A stretch of 64,000 nt of DNA from Corallococcus coralloides DSM 2259 (GTDB taxonomy: Bacteria > Myxococcota > Myxococcia > Myxococcales > Myxococcaceae), in assembly GCF_000255295.1 (NCBI RefSeq), contig NC_017030.1, positions 1,054,001 through 1,118,000 of the forward strand. The letters are read 5' to 3'. The notes under the pieces are model-generated. The model saw nothing but the letters and a program-made list of their open reading frames with translations. It was not told where the DNA came from and did not search any database. This document shows positions 26,474 through 35,592 of the stretch, in pieces; the first letter of the stretch is position 1; each line of letters opens with the position of its first letter. Position numbers and translations under genes: made by a program.

Positions 26474-27196
26474 ATGCGCTACGTCGTCTCGCTGTGGTTC
26501 TTCGCGCTGTTCCTGGTCACCGCGCCCCTCCTCTTCACGTTGGGCGCGGTGTTGTTCGTGGTGGCGTACCCGTTGGACCCGAACCGCCAGTGGCTGCACG
26601 TGCTGGTGTGCCGGTGGTGCTACGGGCTGTGGCTGCACGCGTCCCCCGGCTGGCGCGTGCGGGTGGAGGGACGGGAGCTGTTGCCCCAGGGGCCGTGCGT
26701 CTACGTCGTCAATCACCAGTCGTTCGCGGACATCCTGGCGGTGATGGGGCTGTTCACGCCGTACAAGTTCGTGGCGAAGGCGTCGCTGTTCCGCACGCCG
26801 CTGGTGGGCTGGATGATGACGCTGCTGGGCTACGTGCCCATCGTGCGCGGCAGCTCCACGTCCATGGAGCAGCTCTTGGGCCCGTGCCGCCGGTGGCTCC
26901 GCAAGGGCATCCCGGTGCTCATCTTCCCGGAGGGCACGTACTCGCCCGGGGAGCTCCTTCCCTTCAAGCGCGGCGCGTTCCAGCTGGCGCTGGAGGAGCA
27001 CGTGCCGGTGGTGCCGGTGCTGGTGCGCGGCACGCGGGAGCTGGTGGACGGGGACGGGCCGTGGATGAGCCCTCGCGCCACTGTCACGGTGCAGGTGATG
27101 CCGGCCTTGCCGCCGGAGACTTTCGGGCCGGACTCGGCGGCGCTGGCCACGCGCGTGCGTGAGCAGTTCGTGGAGGCGCTCGCGCGGGTGGGCTGA
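26474..27196 (+). CDS. plsC: 1-acyl-sn-glycerol-3-phosphate acyltransferase (PlsC family)
   Basis: A 240-residue acyltransferase with an N-terminal membrane helix (about 5-32). The catalytic H-x4-D motif is NHQSFAD at about 80-86. Block III is FPEGTYSPGE near 155 and the block IV proline lies in VPVVPVLVRGT. The family transfers an acyl chain to lysophosphatidic acid to make phosphatidic acid in the inner membrane. It is followed 29 bp later by a secreted-protein gene. Several PlsC paralogues are usual in large myxobacterial genomes, so this may act on another lysolipid. Confidence 0.88.
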   Translation: MRYVVSLWFFALFLVTAPLLFTLGAVLFVVAYPLDPNRQWLHVLVCRWCYGLWLHASPGWRVRVEGRELLPQGPCVYVVNHQSFADILAVMGLFTPYKFVAKASLFRTPLVGWMMTLLGYVPIVRGSSTSMEQLLGPCRRWLRKGIPVLIFPEGTYSPGELLPFKRGAFQLALEEHVPVVPVLVRGTRELVDGDGPWMSPRATVTVQVMPALPPETFGPDSAALATRVREQFVEALARVG

Positions 27197-27225
27197 AGCC
27201 TCACGGACGGGGTAGCGTCAGGGGC

Positions 27226-28380
27226 ATGCGCCACCTGCTCCTGTGCTGGCTCGGGGTCTGTCTGTCTTCCACTGCGTGGGCAAGGACTCCTGCCCGTCCC
27301 ATCCCCTTGCCGGAGGCGGGAATCCCCGACCCCTTGCGCCTGGTGGTGTCCGATCCGTCTCCGCGAGTGGTGGAAGGGAGCACGGCGTCCATCTACGTGT
27401 CGTTGTCCGGCCACCTGTGGGCCGGCGGCCCGGATGATGTGCTCACCGTCACGGTGGAGCGGACGGACGGCGACGCGGACCTCACGGTGCGGGAAGGGGC
27501 GGTGCTCACGTTCGGTCCGGGCAACTGGGATGCCCAGGAGGTGGTGCTGGCGGCCGCGAAGGATGCGGACAACGAGGACGGCACGGCCACCTTCACGGTG
27601 TCCGCGCCGGACCTGGAGCCGCTCACCTTCGTCGTGACGGAAGCGGATCAGGACCCCCTGGCTCCGGTCTTCACCACCGTGCCCGTCACCCGGACCGTGA
27701 CGTACTTCCCCTATCGGCTCAACGTGCACGCGCGCGGACGGCCCGCGCCGACGTATGCCCTGCGCACCGCGCCTCAGGGGATGGGCCTGGATGCGCTGGG
27801 CAACCTCACGTGGATACCTACTGAGCTGGGGGAGGTGGACGTGGTGGTGGTGGCGAGCAATGGGCTGCAACCCGATGCGGAGCTGTCCTTCCGGCTCGTC
27901 GTGGGGCAGGACCAGCCCCCTTTGGCCCGTATCGTCGCCCCGCTCCAGGACGAACGGCTGTCAGGGCCCCTGGCCGACTTCTCCTGCGAGTGCATCGACG
28001 ACGTGGGCTGCGCGCGCGCGGACTTCCGGGTGGATTGGGTGTTGGTGGAGACACGCGAGGGCCCGGGGCCCACCTACTCCGTGGGGGGCGCTCCCGGCCG
28101 CTGGGACATCTCGGGGCTCAAGCCGGGGCGCCACTTCCTCGATGTCGTCGTGACGGACTCGTTGGGACGCGAAACCCTGGCCGAGACCGTCACCGTGTGC
28201 CTCGACTGCCCCGAACCCGATGCGGGAACGGCGGTGGATGCGGGGCCCATCGGGTTTGGGGACGAGGGCAACGACATCATCGACCCCTGGAGCTGTGACT
28301 GCGCGACCACCGGGCTGGCTCCGGCGGCGTGGGTGGGGCTGGGCCTGCTGGGGCTGCGCGCCCGGCGTCGCCGGGCCTGA
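27226..28380 (+). CDS. Secreted Ig/Calx-beta-like protein with MYXO-CTERM tail
   Basis: A 384-residue exported protein. A signal peptide runs to about residue 19 (STAWA). Residues about 35-135 resemble a Calx-beta-like sandwich (VVEGSTASIYVSLSG and a later EDGTATFTVSA strand). A putative Ig or cadherin-like segment with LDALGNLTWIPTELGEVDVVV follows; I cite it by its core only. There are Cys pairs near 250 and 325. The C-terminus has an acidic spacer, a CDC motif, a short hydrophobic segment and RARRRRA, the MYXO-CTERM sorting signal. It is probably attached to the cell surface. No enzymatic motif is visible. Confidence 0.75.
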   Translation: MRHLLLCWLGVCLSSTAWARTPARPIPLPEAGIPDPLRLVVSDPSPRVVEGSTASIYVSLSGHLWAGGPDDVLTVTVERTDGDADLTVREGAVLTFGPGNWDAQEVVLAAAKDADNEDGTATFTVSAPDLEPLTFVVTEADQDPLAPVFTTVPVTRTVTYFPYRLNVHARGRPAPTYALRTAPQGMGLDALGNLTWIPTELGEVDVVVVASNGLQPDAELSFRLVVGQDQPPLARIVAPLQDERLSGPLADFSCECIDDVGCARADFRVDWVLVETREGPGPTYSVGGAPGRWDISGLKPGRHFLDVVVTDSLGRETLAETVTVCLDCPEPDAGTAVDAGPIGFGDEGNDIIDPWSCDCATTGLAPAAWVGLGLLGLRARRRRA

Positions 28381-28403
28381 CGTCGTACCGGGGCCGTGAA
28401 GGC

Positions 28404-29084
28404 TCAGGCGTGCTCGGAGCCGGGCAGCTCTTCGTCCAGCGGGGCCCCCGCGTGCGGCGAGGCCTCCACGGCGTTCGTCGCGGGCAGCGCGGGGGCGGCC
28501 TCGGAGACGGCGCGGGCCAGGTCGTGGGGGGCGCGGAGCAACGCCTCCAGCGCGGCGGCGCTCGCGGGGACGCCGCGCTGCTCCACCTGGAGCCAGCCGC
28601 CCTTGATGCTCACGCGGCGGTGGCCCTTCAGGCCCAGCAGGCGCTGACGCACGCCCGGATCCAGGATGATGGGGCGCGCTTCCGGGGCCAGCCCCTCCAC
28701 CTGGAAGGCCGCGTCCAGCTCCGCGTCGCCAATCGTCTCCTCGCGTGGGGTGGCGGCGCCGGGAAGCTTGTCCTCGGGGCGCTCGTGCTCCAGCAGCAGG
28801 TCCGCGGGCAGCGCGCCCTCCAGGTCCAGCCGCAGCACCGTCACGGTGTGGCGCTTCTTGTTGCTCGCGCCGCGCTTGCCCGTGGCCAGCAGCAGCGGCC
28901 GCCCTTGATAGCGCCCCTGCACCTCCATCCGCCGCTCCGCGATGGAGAGGCCGTGCGCCTTCGCGAACGCCTCCCACGCGGCGCGCTGGCGGCGCTTGAG
29001 TTCGAACAGCGTGGCGAGGACCAGGGCGCCCACGACGAGCAGGGACGCGAGGATGCCGAGCGGGGAGAAGACACCGGAAAGCAT
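28404..29084 (-). CDS. Membrane-anchored protein of unknown function
   Basis: A 226-residue protein with one N-terminal membrane helix (about 8-28) followed by a basic stop-transfer (ELKRRQR). The soluble part is a mixed alpha/beta domain with RYQGRPLLLATGKRG and VSIKGGWLQVEQRG strands, ending in an Ala/Pro/Glu-rich tail. I do not recognise the family. It converges on the secreted-protein gene and its coding statistics look normal for the genome. Confidence 0.7.
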   Translation of the reverse strand: MLSGVFSPLGILASLLVVGALVLATLFELKRRQRAAWEAFAKAHGLSIAERRMEVQGRYQGRPLLLATGKRGASNKKRHTVTVLRLDLEGALPADLLLEHERPEDKLPGAATPREETIGDAELDAAFQVEGLAPEARPIILDPGVRQRLLGLKGHRRVSIKGGWLQVEQRGVPASAAALEALLRAPHDLARAVSEAAPALPATNAVEASPHAGAPLDEELPGSEHA

Positions 29085-29535
29085 GGCGGCGCATTGTGCA
29101 CTGGCCTCGCGGCGCGTGAACCATCAATCCGATCGCGGATGCACCTCCGCGCGGCGGGCAGGCTTGCGGCATGGGTGCGTGGACCTGCGGAAGGGACGCC
29201 GCGCGAGCGCAAACGTGTGGAATCCCGTGTGCCTCGCGCGGACCGTGGCGCACGCGTGTGCGGAGTGCACGCATGGCGCAGGGCCCCCACGCCACGGGTG
29301 TGCCCTCGCGGGTGGGGCCAGGCCGCATGCGGAGGCTCCGTGGCGCGTGGGGTGGGGAGGAGGGGACGCGTCGGGCAGACCACGGTTGCAAGCGCGCGGA
29401 ATGACGCCCTTTTTCGACAATGTCAGAGGGGGCGGGTAAGGGAGCGAGGGCTCGCCGCTTGGAGTCGGGGATGGGACCGGGGGAGGCTGCCCGGCCCGCA
29501 CCCGCCACCGGGCCACGAGGGAGGGTGAACGCCGG
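29085..29535. other. 451-bp intergenic region before sbcD
   Basis: Divergent upstream region of the membrane protein gene and sbcD. Frames crossing it are biased toward Arg and Pro and have no ribosome sites. I see no gene, repeat or clear promoter. Confidence 0.5.
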
Positions 29536-30780
29536 ATGCGCCTGCTGCACACGTCGGACTGGCACCTGGGCCACACGCTGTATGACGTCTCACGCGAAGT
29601 GGAGCACGCCGCGTTCCTGACGTGGCTGTTGGACACGCTGGAGTCCCAGGAGGTGGATGCGCTCCTGGTGGCCGGGGACATCTTCGACACGGCCAACCCC
29701 AGCGCGGAGGCGCAGGCGGCCTGGTACCACTTCATCGCGCGTGCCCGGCGCACGCTGCCGAAGCTGGACGTGGTGGTGGTGGGCGGCAACCACGACTCCG
29801 CCGCGCGCCTGGACGCGCCGGATCCGCTGTTCCACGCCCTGGGCGTGCGCGTGGTGGGCGGCCTGCCGCGCCACCGGGGCGGGCTGGAGATGGAGCGGCT
29901 GGTGGTGCCGGTGCACGACGCGCGCGGGAAGGTGGGCGCGTGGGTGGCGGCGGTGCCGTACCTGCGGCCCTCGGACCTGCCGTCCGTGCCGGACAGTGAA
30001 GGGGACCGGCTGGTGGAGGGGGTGCGCTCCGTTTACACGGAGGTGCTGGACGCGGCGCGCAGGCGGCGCCGGTCCGGGCAGGCGCTGGTGGCCATGGGCC
30101 ATTGCTACATGACGGGCTCGGAGCTGTCGGAGCTGAGCGAGCGGAAGATCCTGGGCGGCAACCAGCACGCGCTGCCGGTGGAGCTGTTCCCGGAGGACGT
30201 CGCGTACGCGGCGCTGGGGCATCTGCACAAGGCGCAGCGCGTGGGGGGCCGCGAGGGCGTGCGCTACAGCGGCTCTCCGCTGCCGCTGTCCCTGGCGGAG
30301 GCGCACTACCGGCATCAGGTGCTGGTGCTGGACGTGGAGGACGGAGCGCTGACGCAGGTGCGCCCGCTGTCGGTGCCTCGCACCACGGACATGATGCGGG
30401 TGCCCACGCGGGACGCGGCGCCGCTGGCGGAGGTGCTGGAGCTGCTGGCGGCGCTGCCCGCGTTCGATGCGGAGGCTCCGGAGTCGATGCGGCCGTACCT
30501 GGAGGTCTGCGTGTCGCTGCCCCGGCCGGAGCCGGCGCTGCGCCACAAGGTGGAGAAGGCGCTGGAGGGGCGGGCGGCGCGGCTGGTGAAGCTGACGCCC
30601 TTCTACACGGGCACGGGCGGGGCGCTGGCGGACGTGCGGCCGGGGCTGTCGCTGCGGGAGCGCACGCCGGAGGACGTGTTCCTTGCCCGGTATGCGCGGG
30701 ACTTCAAGGAGGCGCCCTCGCCGGGGTTGCTGGAGTCGTTCCACGCGCTGCTCACGCAGGTGCAGGAGGACGCGTCGTGA
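29536..30780 (+). CDS. sbcD: Exonuclease SbcCD, nuclease subunit SbcD
   Basis: A 414-residue Mre11-type metallophosphoesterase. The metal-binding motifs are all present: TSDWHLG at 6-12, VAGDIFDTANPS near 50, GGNHDSAARL near 93 and ALGHLHKAQ near 235. With SbcC it forms the ATP-dependent nuclease that opens hairpins and processes double-strand ends and protein-blocked DNA ends. Its stop overlaps the GTG start of sbcC by 3 bases, so the subunits are coupled. Confidence 0.97.
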   Translation: MRLLHTSDWHLGHTLYDVSREVEHAAFLTWLLDTLESQEVDALLVAGDIFDTANPSAEAQAAWYHFIARARRTLPKLDVVVVGGNHDSAARLDAPDPLFHALGVRVVGGLPRHRGGLEMERLVVPVHDARGKVGAWVAAVPYLRPSDLPSVPDSEGDRLVEGVRSVYTEVLDAARRRRRSGQALVAMGHCYMTGSELSELSERKILGGNQHALPVELFPEDVAYAALGHLHKAQRVGGREGVRYSGSPLPLSLAEAHYRHQVLVLDVEDGALTQVRPLSVPRTTDMMRVPTRDAAPLAEVLELLAALPAFDAEAPESMRPYLEVCVSLPRPEPALRHKVEKALEGRAARLVKLTPFYTGTGGALADVRPGLSLRERTPEDVFLARYARDFKEAPSPGLLESFHALLTQVQEDAS

Positions 30781-33700
30781 AGATTCTCGCGATTCGCGGC
30801 AGCAACCTCACGAGCTTCGCGGGGGACTTCGCGCTGGAGCTGGACCAGGCGCCGCTGGACCGGCTGGGGCTGTTCGCCATCTCCGGCGCGACGGGGGCGG
30901 GGAAGAGCACGCTGCTGGATGCGCTGTGCCTGGCGCTGTTCGACCGCACGCCCCGGCTGGGCGGGCCCAGCAAGGTGCTGGTGGGCCGGGCGGACGAGGA
31001 CGAGGAGGCGCGGCTGTCCGCGTACGACGTGCGCGGCATGCTGCGGCGCGGGGCGGGCAAGGGCCACGCGGAGGTGGACTTCCTGGGCAAGGACGGGCGG
31101 CGGTACCGGGCCCGGTGGAACGTGTGGCGTGCCCGCGAGCGCGCGGAGGGGCGATTCCGGCCGCAGGAGCTGAGCCTGACGGACGTGGCCTCGGGGCAGC
31201 TGTTCGGCCGCACCAAGGGCGAGGTGCTCCACGCGATTCAAGAGCGGCTGGGGCTGTCGTTCGATCAGTTCCGGCGCTCGGCGCTGCTGGCGCAGGGGGA
31301 GTTCGCGGCGTTCCTGCGCGCGGACGCGAACGAGCGCGCGGAGCTGCTGGAGCGGATGACGGGCACGGAGGTGTACAGCCGGCTGTCCATCGCCGCGCAC
31401 GAGAAGAACGCGAAGGAGCAGGAGGAGCTGAAGCGGCTGTCGCTGGGGCTCGCGGCCATCGCGCTGATGTCGGACGCGGATCGCGAGAGCGTGCGCGCCC
31501 AACTGGGCGAGGAGGAGGCTGCTCGGGTCCGTGAGGAGACGCGGTCGCGAGAGGCGGAGGCGGCCCGGTCCTGGTACGCGCAGCGCGCGGAGTTCGTGGG
31601 GCAGGAGCAGCAGGCCGAAAGCGCGGTAGCCCGGGCGGAGTCGGAGCGGGAGGCGGCGGCGCCTCGTGAGGCGCTGCTGGAGTCGGTGCGCGCGGCGGAG
31701 GGCTTCCGCGCGGTGGTGTCCGCGGTGGAGGCCGCGGAGCAGGGCTGCGTGAGGGCGGAGGCCGAGCAGTTGGAGCGGGCCTCGCAGGCGGAAGCGGCGC
31801 TCGCGGCGGCGGCGGCGCAGCGGCAGGTGCGGATGCAGGCGGAGGCCGCGCGGGCGGCGGCGCTGGAGGCGGAGGCGTCGGTGCGTCCGGCGCTGGAGGA
31901 GGCCGCGACCCTGGACACGCGCCGCGCGGAGGCGGAGCGCGAGGCCCGTGAGGCCGCGGAGCTGGCGAAGCAGGCGAAGGCCGCGGAAGCGTCGGCTCGC
32001 GATGCGCTGGGGCTGGTGCAGGCGGCGGAAGCGAAGGCCCAGGTGCTGGTGGACGCGGCCGAGGCATGGCGCACGTCGCACGCGAGCTGGGAGTCCCTGG
32101 CCACGGAGTGGCCCCGCTGGCAGCGCGAGCTGGAGCGCTTCGCGGGGGCGCTGAAGGAGGAACAGGCGGCGGGCGCGGACGTGGATCGGTTGGGGACGGA
32201 CGCGGACCGCCTGGGCAACGAGGCCCAGGCGCGCCGAGAGGAGCACCAGGGCGCGGTCGAGTCGGAAGCGCAGGCGCAGGCCCTGGCGACGCACGCGGAA
32301 GCCGCGCTGGGCGAGGATGGCGGCGCGGCACGGCGAGCGCTCCGGGAAGCGCTGCTGGCGCGACAGGAGGTCCTGGGGGCGCTGACGCTCGCGGGTGAGG
32401 GCGCTCGGGCGGAGGGCTCGGCGGAAGGTGACGCGGCGGCGGAGGTGAAGACGCACCGCGAGGTTTCCCAGCGCGCGGCGGCGGAGGCGAAGGACGCGGC
32501 GGCGGCGCGGGCGACGCAGGAGGCGATGCTCCACGAGGCGCGCCGTGCGCAGTCGCGAGCGGAGGCGACGCAGGGGCTGGCCTCGCACCGGGCCGCGCTG
32601 CATGAAGGTGAGCCGTGCCCGCTGTGCGGCGCGCTCGAGCATCCGTATGCCCGGGAGGCCTCCGCGCTGGAAGGGCTGGTCGCGGAGGCCGCGGCCCGGG
32701 TGCTGGAGCTGGAGTCGGCGCGCGATGCCGCGGCGAAGCAGGAGAGCGCGGCGAGCGTGCGGCAGGCGACCGCGGACACCGCCGCGACCCAGGCCGAAGC
32801 CCGGCGTGACACGGCGGCCCGCAAGCGCACGGCGCACCGTGATGCCTGGCGCGCGGCGCGCGAGCGGTGGACCCGCGCGGCGCTTCCGGGGGAGGACACG
32901 GCAACACTGGCGGACGCGAAGGCATCGTCACGCGGATCGAAGGAGCACGCCGCGCAGGATGCCAGCGCCGCTGCATCGCCTCCCGAGGACGCGGAGGCCA
33001 CCACCGCCCAGGCGTGGATCCGCGCCGCGCAGGAAGACGTGCGCGCGCGGCTCGCGACCCTTCGTGACGAAGAGGCCTCCGCGGAGGCCCGCGCCAGCGC
33101 CGCTCGCGAGGCCCGGGCCCTGCTGGAGACCCGGCGCACCCGGCGCGAAGGCGCGGCCGAGGCCCTTCGCAAGGCCGAGGACGCCTGGTCCCGCGCGGCC
33201 CAGTCCCACCGGGATGCGCTCCTTCGCCGGGACACCGCCCGCGAGGCCCGCGAGCGCGCCCTCACGGAAGTGTCCCCTCCGTTCGCCAGCGAGGAGGTCA
33301 CCTGGAAGGACAAGCTCGCCGCGGACTCCGCTCGCTTCCAGAGCCGGTGCCTGGAGCGCGTGACGAAGTGGCGCGAGAAGCTCGCGGAGCTGGAGACCTC
33401 TCGCAAGCGCCTGGAGGAGCAACAGGGCCTGCGTGCCCGTGAAGAGGTCCGCCTGCAGTCCCGGCACGAGGACGCGGAGACCGCCGCCCACCGCGCGAGC
33501 CTCAAGGACGCGGCCTTCCAGGATGCGTCCAGGGCCCGCGCCCGGCTGCTCCAGGGCCGCCCCACGCAGGAGGTGCGCGCGGAGGTCCAGGCGCGCATCG
33601 ACGCCGCCCAGTCCACCTACGAGCGCGCCCGCGAGGACTCCGAAGCCCTCCAGCAGGCGGAGAAGGTGGCCACCGCCCGCGCCGAGGACGCCGTGCGCCT

Positions 33701-34643
33701 GCGCACCGAGGCCGCCCTCGCGCTCGAGCGCGCCCAGGCCGTCCTCTCGGAGCGCCTCGCGGGCCATGGCTCCACCCTGGAGCAACTCAAGGCCCTGCTG
33801 TCGCGCGGCGCCGCCTGGTGCGACGCGGAGGCCCGCGCGCTCAACGCCCTGCGCGAGTCCGTGGCCCTGGCCCGCGCCGTCCTCGTGGAGCGCCGCGAGC
33901 GCCGCGTCCGCCACGAGGCCTCCGGGCTTCCCTCGCTCGCGGAAGGGGACGTCGCGGAGCTCTGCGAGCGCCTGCGCACCGACGTGGAGGTGCGCCGCCG
34001 CGCCGAGGCCCTGCTGCGCGCGAAGCTGGACACCGACGACGCCGCCCGCGCCCGCCATGGCGCGGAGGCCCGGGCCCTGGAGCAGCGCCGCGCCGACGCG
34101 GAGGTGTGGAAGACGCTGGGCGACCTCATCGGTTCGCACGACGGAAAGAAGTTCAAGGTCTTCGCCCAGAGCCTCACCCTGGACGCGCTGCTCTTGCACG
34201 CCAACGCGCACCTGCGCGAGCTGGCCCGCCGCTACCGCCTGGAGCGCGTGCCCGGCCACGACCTGGACCTCCAGGTGGTGGACGGCGACATGGGCGACGA
34301 GGTCCGCAGCGTGGCCAGCCTCTCCGGCGGCGAGAGCTTCCTCGTGTCGCTCGCGCTCGCGCTGGGCCTGGCCTCGCTGTCGTCGGAGACGACGCAGGTG
34401 GAGACCCTCTTCATCGACGAGGGCTTCGGCACGCTGGACCCGGAGACGCTGGAGGTCGCGCTCGCCACGCTCGACGCGCTCCAGGCCACCGGCCGCCAGG
34501 TGGGCATCATCTCCCACGTGAGCGGGCTCGCCGAGCGCATCGGCGTGCAGGTGCGCGTGGTGAAGCAGGGCGGCGGCCGCAGCAGGCTCGTCGTCGAAGG
34601 CGACGCGGGGATCGTCGTGCCCTCGGATCAACAGGTGGCGTGA
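30777..34643 (+). CDS. sbcC: Exonuclease SbcCD, ATPase subunit SbcC
   Basis: A 1288-residue Rad50/SMC-type ATPase, somewhat longer than E. coli SbcC. It starts at GTG 30777, overlapping the sbcD stop (GTGA). The Walker A motif is GATGAGKS at 37-44. Two very long, Ala/Glu/Arg-rich coiled coils flank a zinc hook CPLC near residue 614 that joins two molecules. The C-terminal lobe has the ABC signature LSGGES near 1181 and Walker B with LFIDEGFG near 1211. The coils are unusually rich in Ala and Arg, which creates many long false ORFs in other frames. Confidence 0.96.
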   Translation: MKILAIRGSNLTSFAGDFALELDQAPLDRLGLFAISGATGAGKSTLLDALCLALFDRTPRLGGPSKVLVGRADEDEEARLSAYDVRGMLRRGAGKGHAEVDFLGKDGRRYRARWNVWRARERAEGRFRPQELSLTDVASGQLFGRTKGEVLHAIQERLGLSFDQFRRSALLAQGEFAAFLRADANERAELLERMTGTEVYSRLSIAAHEKNAKEQEELKRLSLGLAAIALMSDADRESVRAQLGEEEAARVREETRSREAEAARSWYAQRAEFVGQEQQAESAVARAESEREAAAPREALLESVRAAEGFRAVVSAVEAAEQGCVRAEAEQLERASQAEAALAAAAAQRQVRMQAEAARAAALEAEASVRPALEEAATLDTRRAEAEREAREAAELAKQAKAAEASARDALGLVQAAEAKAQVLVDAAEAWRTSHASWESLATEWPRWQRELERFAGALKEEQAAGADVDRLGTDADRLGNEAQARREEHQGAVESEAQAQALATHAEAALGEDGGAARRALREALLARQEVLGALTLAGEGARAEGSAEGDAAAEVKTHREVSQRAAAEAKDAAAARATQEAMLHEARRAQSRAEATQGLASHRAALHEGEPCPLCGALEHPYAREASALEGLVAEAAARVLELESARDAAAKQESAASVRQATADTAATQAEARRDTAARKRTAHRDAWRAARERWTRAALPGEDTATLADAKASSRGSKEHAAQDASAAASPPEDAEATTAQAWIRAAQEDVRARLATLRDEEASAEARASAAREARALLETRRTRREGAAEALRKAEDAWSRAAQSHRDALLRRDTAREARERALTEVSPPFASEEVTWKDKLAADSARFQSRCLERVTKWREKLAELETSRKRLEEQQGLRAREEVRLQSRHEDAETAAHRASLKDAAFQDASRARARLLQGRPTQEVRAEVQARIDAAQSTYERAREDSEALQQAEKVATARAEDAVRLRTEAALALERAQAVLSERLAGHGSTLEQLKALLSRGAAWCDAEARALNALRESVALARAVLVERRERRVRHEASGLPSLAEGDVAELCERLRTDVEVRRRAEALLRAKLDTDDAARARHGAEARALEQRRADAEVWKTLGDLIGSHDGKKFKVFAQSLTLDALLLHANAHLRELARRYRLERVPGHDLDLQVVDGDMGDEVRSVASLSGGESFLVSLALALGLASLSSETTQVETLFIDEGFGTLDPETLEVALATLDALQATGRQVGIISHVSGLAERIGVQVRVVKQGGGRSRLVVEGDAGIVVPSDQQVA

Positions 34644-34644
34644 C

Positions 34645-35592
34645 TCAGCCCGTCACCGGCTCCGCGCCCATCAGGCCGCGCACCACCGCGGCCACGGCCA
34701 GCGGCGTCGCCACGCGGTCATCGCTCAGCGCCGCCAGCGCCCGCGCGAACTGCTCCGCGGAGGAGAAGCGCTGCGACGGGTGTGGCGCGAGCGCCCGGTC
34801 CAACACCAGCGCCAGCGGATCCGACACCTCCGGCGCCACCATGCGCACGGGCGTCAACCGCAGGCCCCGGATGGAGGCCTCCACCTCCTCGGACGTCCCT
34901 TCCGCATAGGGCGACTCCAGGGACAGCAGCTCGTACAGCAGCACCGCCGCCGCCCACAGGTCCACCGCCACGGAGACCTCTCCGGCCAGCAGCTCGGGCG
35001 AGCGGTAGTTCTGCTTGCCCACCCGCCGCAGGTCCACCTCCAGGCCCGCGCGCGAGCGGGCCACGCCGAAGTCCGCCAGCTTCACCTCTCCGCCGCGCGA
35101 CAGGAGCACGTTGTGCGGAGACACATCGCAGTGCACCACCGCCAGCGGCAGGCCCTTGGAGTTGGTGGCCTTGTGTGCGTACGCCAGCGCCTCCAGCACG
35201 TGGCGCACCATCATCACGGAGAGGTCGATGGGCAATTCGATGCGCCGGCGCCGGCACTGCGCCAGCACGCGCCCCAGGTCCGTGCCGTCCACCAGCTCCA
35301 GCGCCAGGTAGGGCCCGTCCGCCAGCTCGCCGTACTCCCGGAAGCCCACGATGTGCGGATGATCCAGGCACCGCGCCAGCTCCGCCTCGTGCAGGAGCTG
35401 CTCGCGCGCCTCCGCGTCCCGCAGGCGCTCCGGCCGTACGCGCTTGAGGGCCACCTCCTCCCCCGCATGCGGCCCCTGGAGGATCCGCGCACGGAACACC
35501 TCCGCGTTTCCTCCGCGCCCCAGCCGCGACAGCAGCTGGAAGCGGCCCAGGTCGCGCGGCCACTCGGGTGTCTTGCCTTCCTCCAACGTCAC
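34645..35592 (-). CDS. Serine/threonine protein kinase (non-RD type)
   Basis: A 315-residue, single-domain Hanks-type kinase starting at a GTG that overlaps the PilZ gene stop. The glycine loop is LGRGGNAEVF at about 24-33, the ATP lysine is Lys50 in VALKRV, the catalytic loop is HCDVSPHN at 154-161, and DFG is at 174-176. Asp156 is kept, but the Arg before it is replaced by Cys. Such non-RD kinases are generally not controlled by activation-loop phosphorylation. There is no membrane segment or sensor domain. The 4-bp overlap with the c-di-GMP-binding-type PilZ gene suggests a joint signalling function. Confidence 0.92.
   Translation of the reverse strand: MTLEEGKTPEWPRDLGRFQLLSRLGRGGNAEVFRARILQGPHAGEEVALKRVRPERLRDAEAREQLLHEAELARCLDHPHIVGFREYGELADGPYLALELVDGTDLGRVLAQCRRRRIELPIDLSVMMVRHVLEALAYAHKATNSKGLPLAVVHCDVSPHNVLLSRGGEVKLADFGVARSRAGLEVDLRRVGKQNYRSPELLAGEVSVAVDLWAAAVLLYELLSLESPYAEGTSEEVEASIRGLRLTPVRMVAPEVSDPLALVLDRALAPHPSQRFSSAEQFARALAALSDDRVATPLAVAAVVRGLMGAEPVTG

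Noticed and set aside
29124-29789. A 221-residue minus-strand frame before and into sbcD
   Set aside because: It overlaps the start of sbcD, is Arg/Pro/Ser-biased and lacks a ribosome site.
30603-33616. Several 700-780-residue minus-strand frames inside sbcC
   Set aside because: They are Arg/Ser/Ala-rich products of the Ala/Glu-rich coiled coil on the plus strand; no ribosome site or motif.
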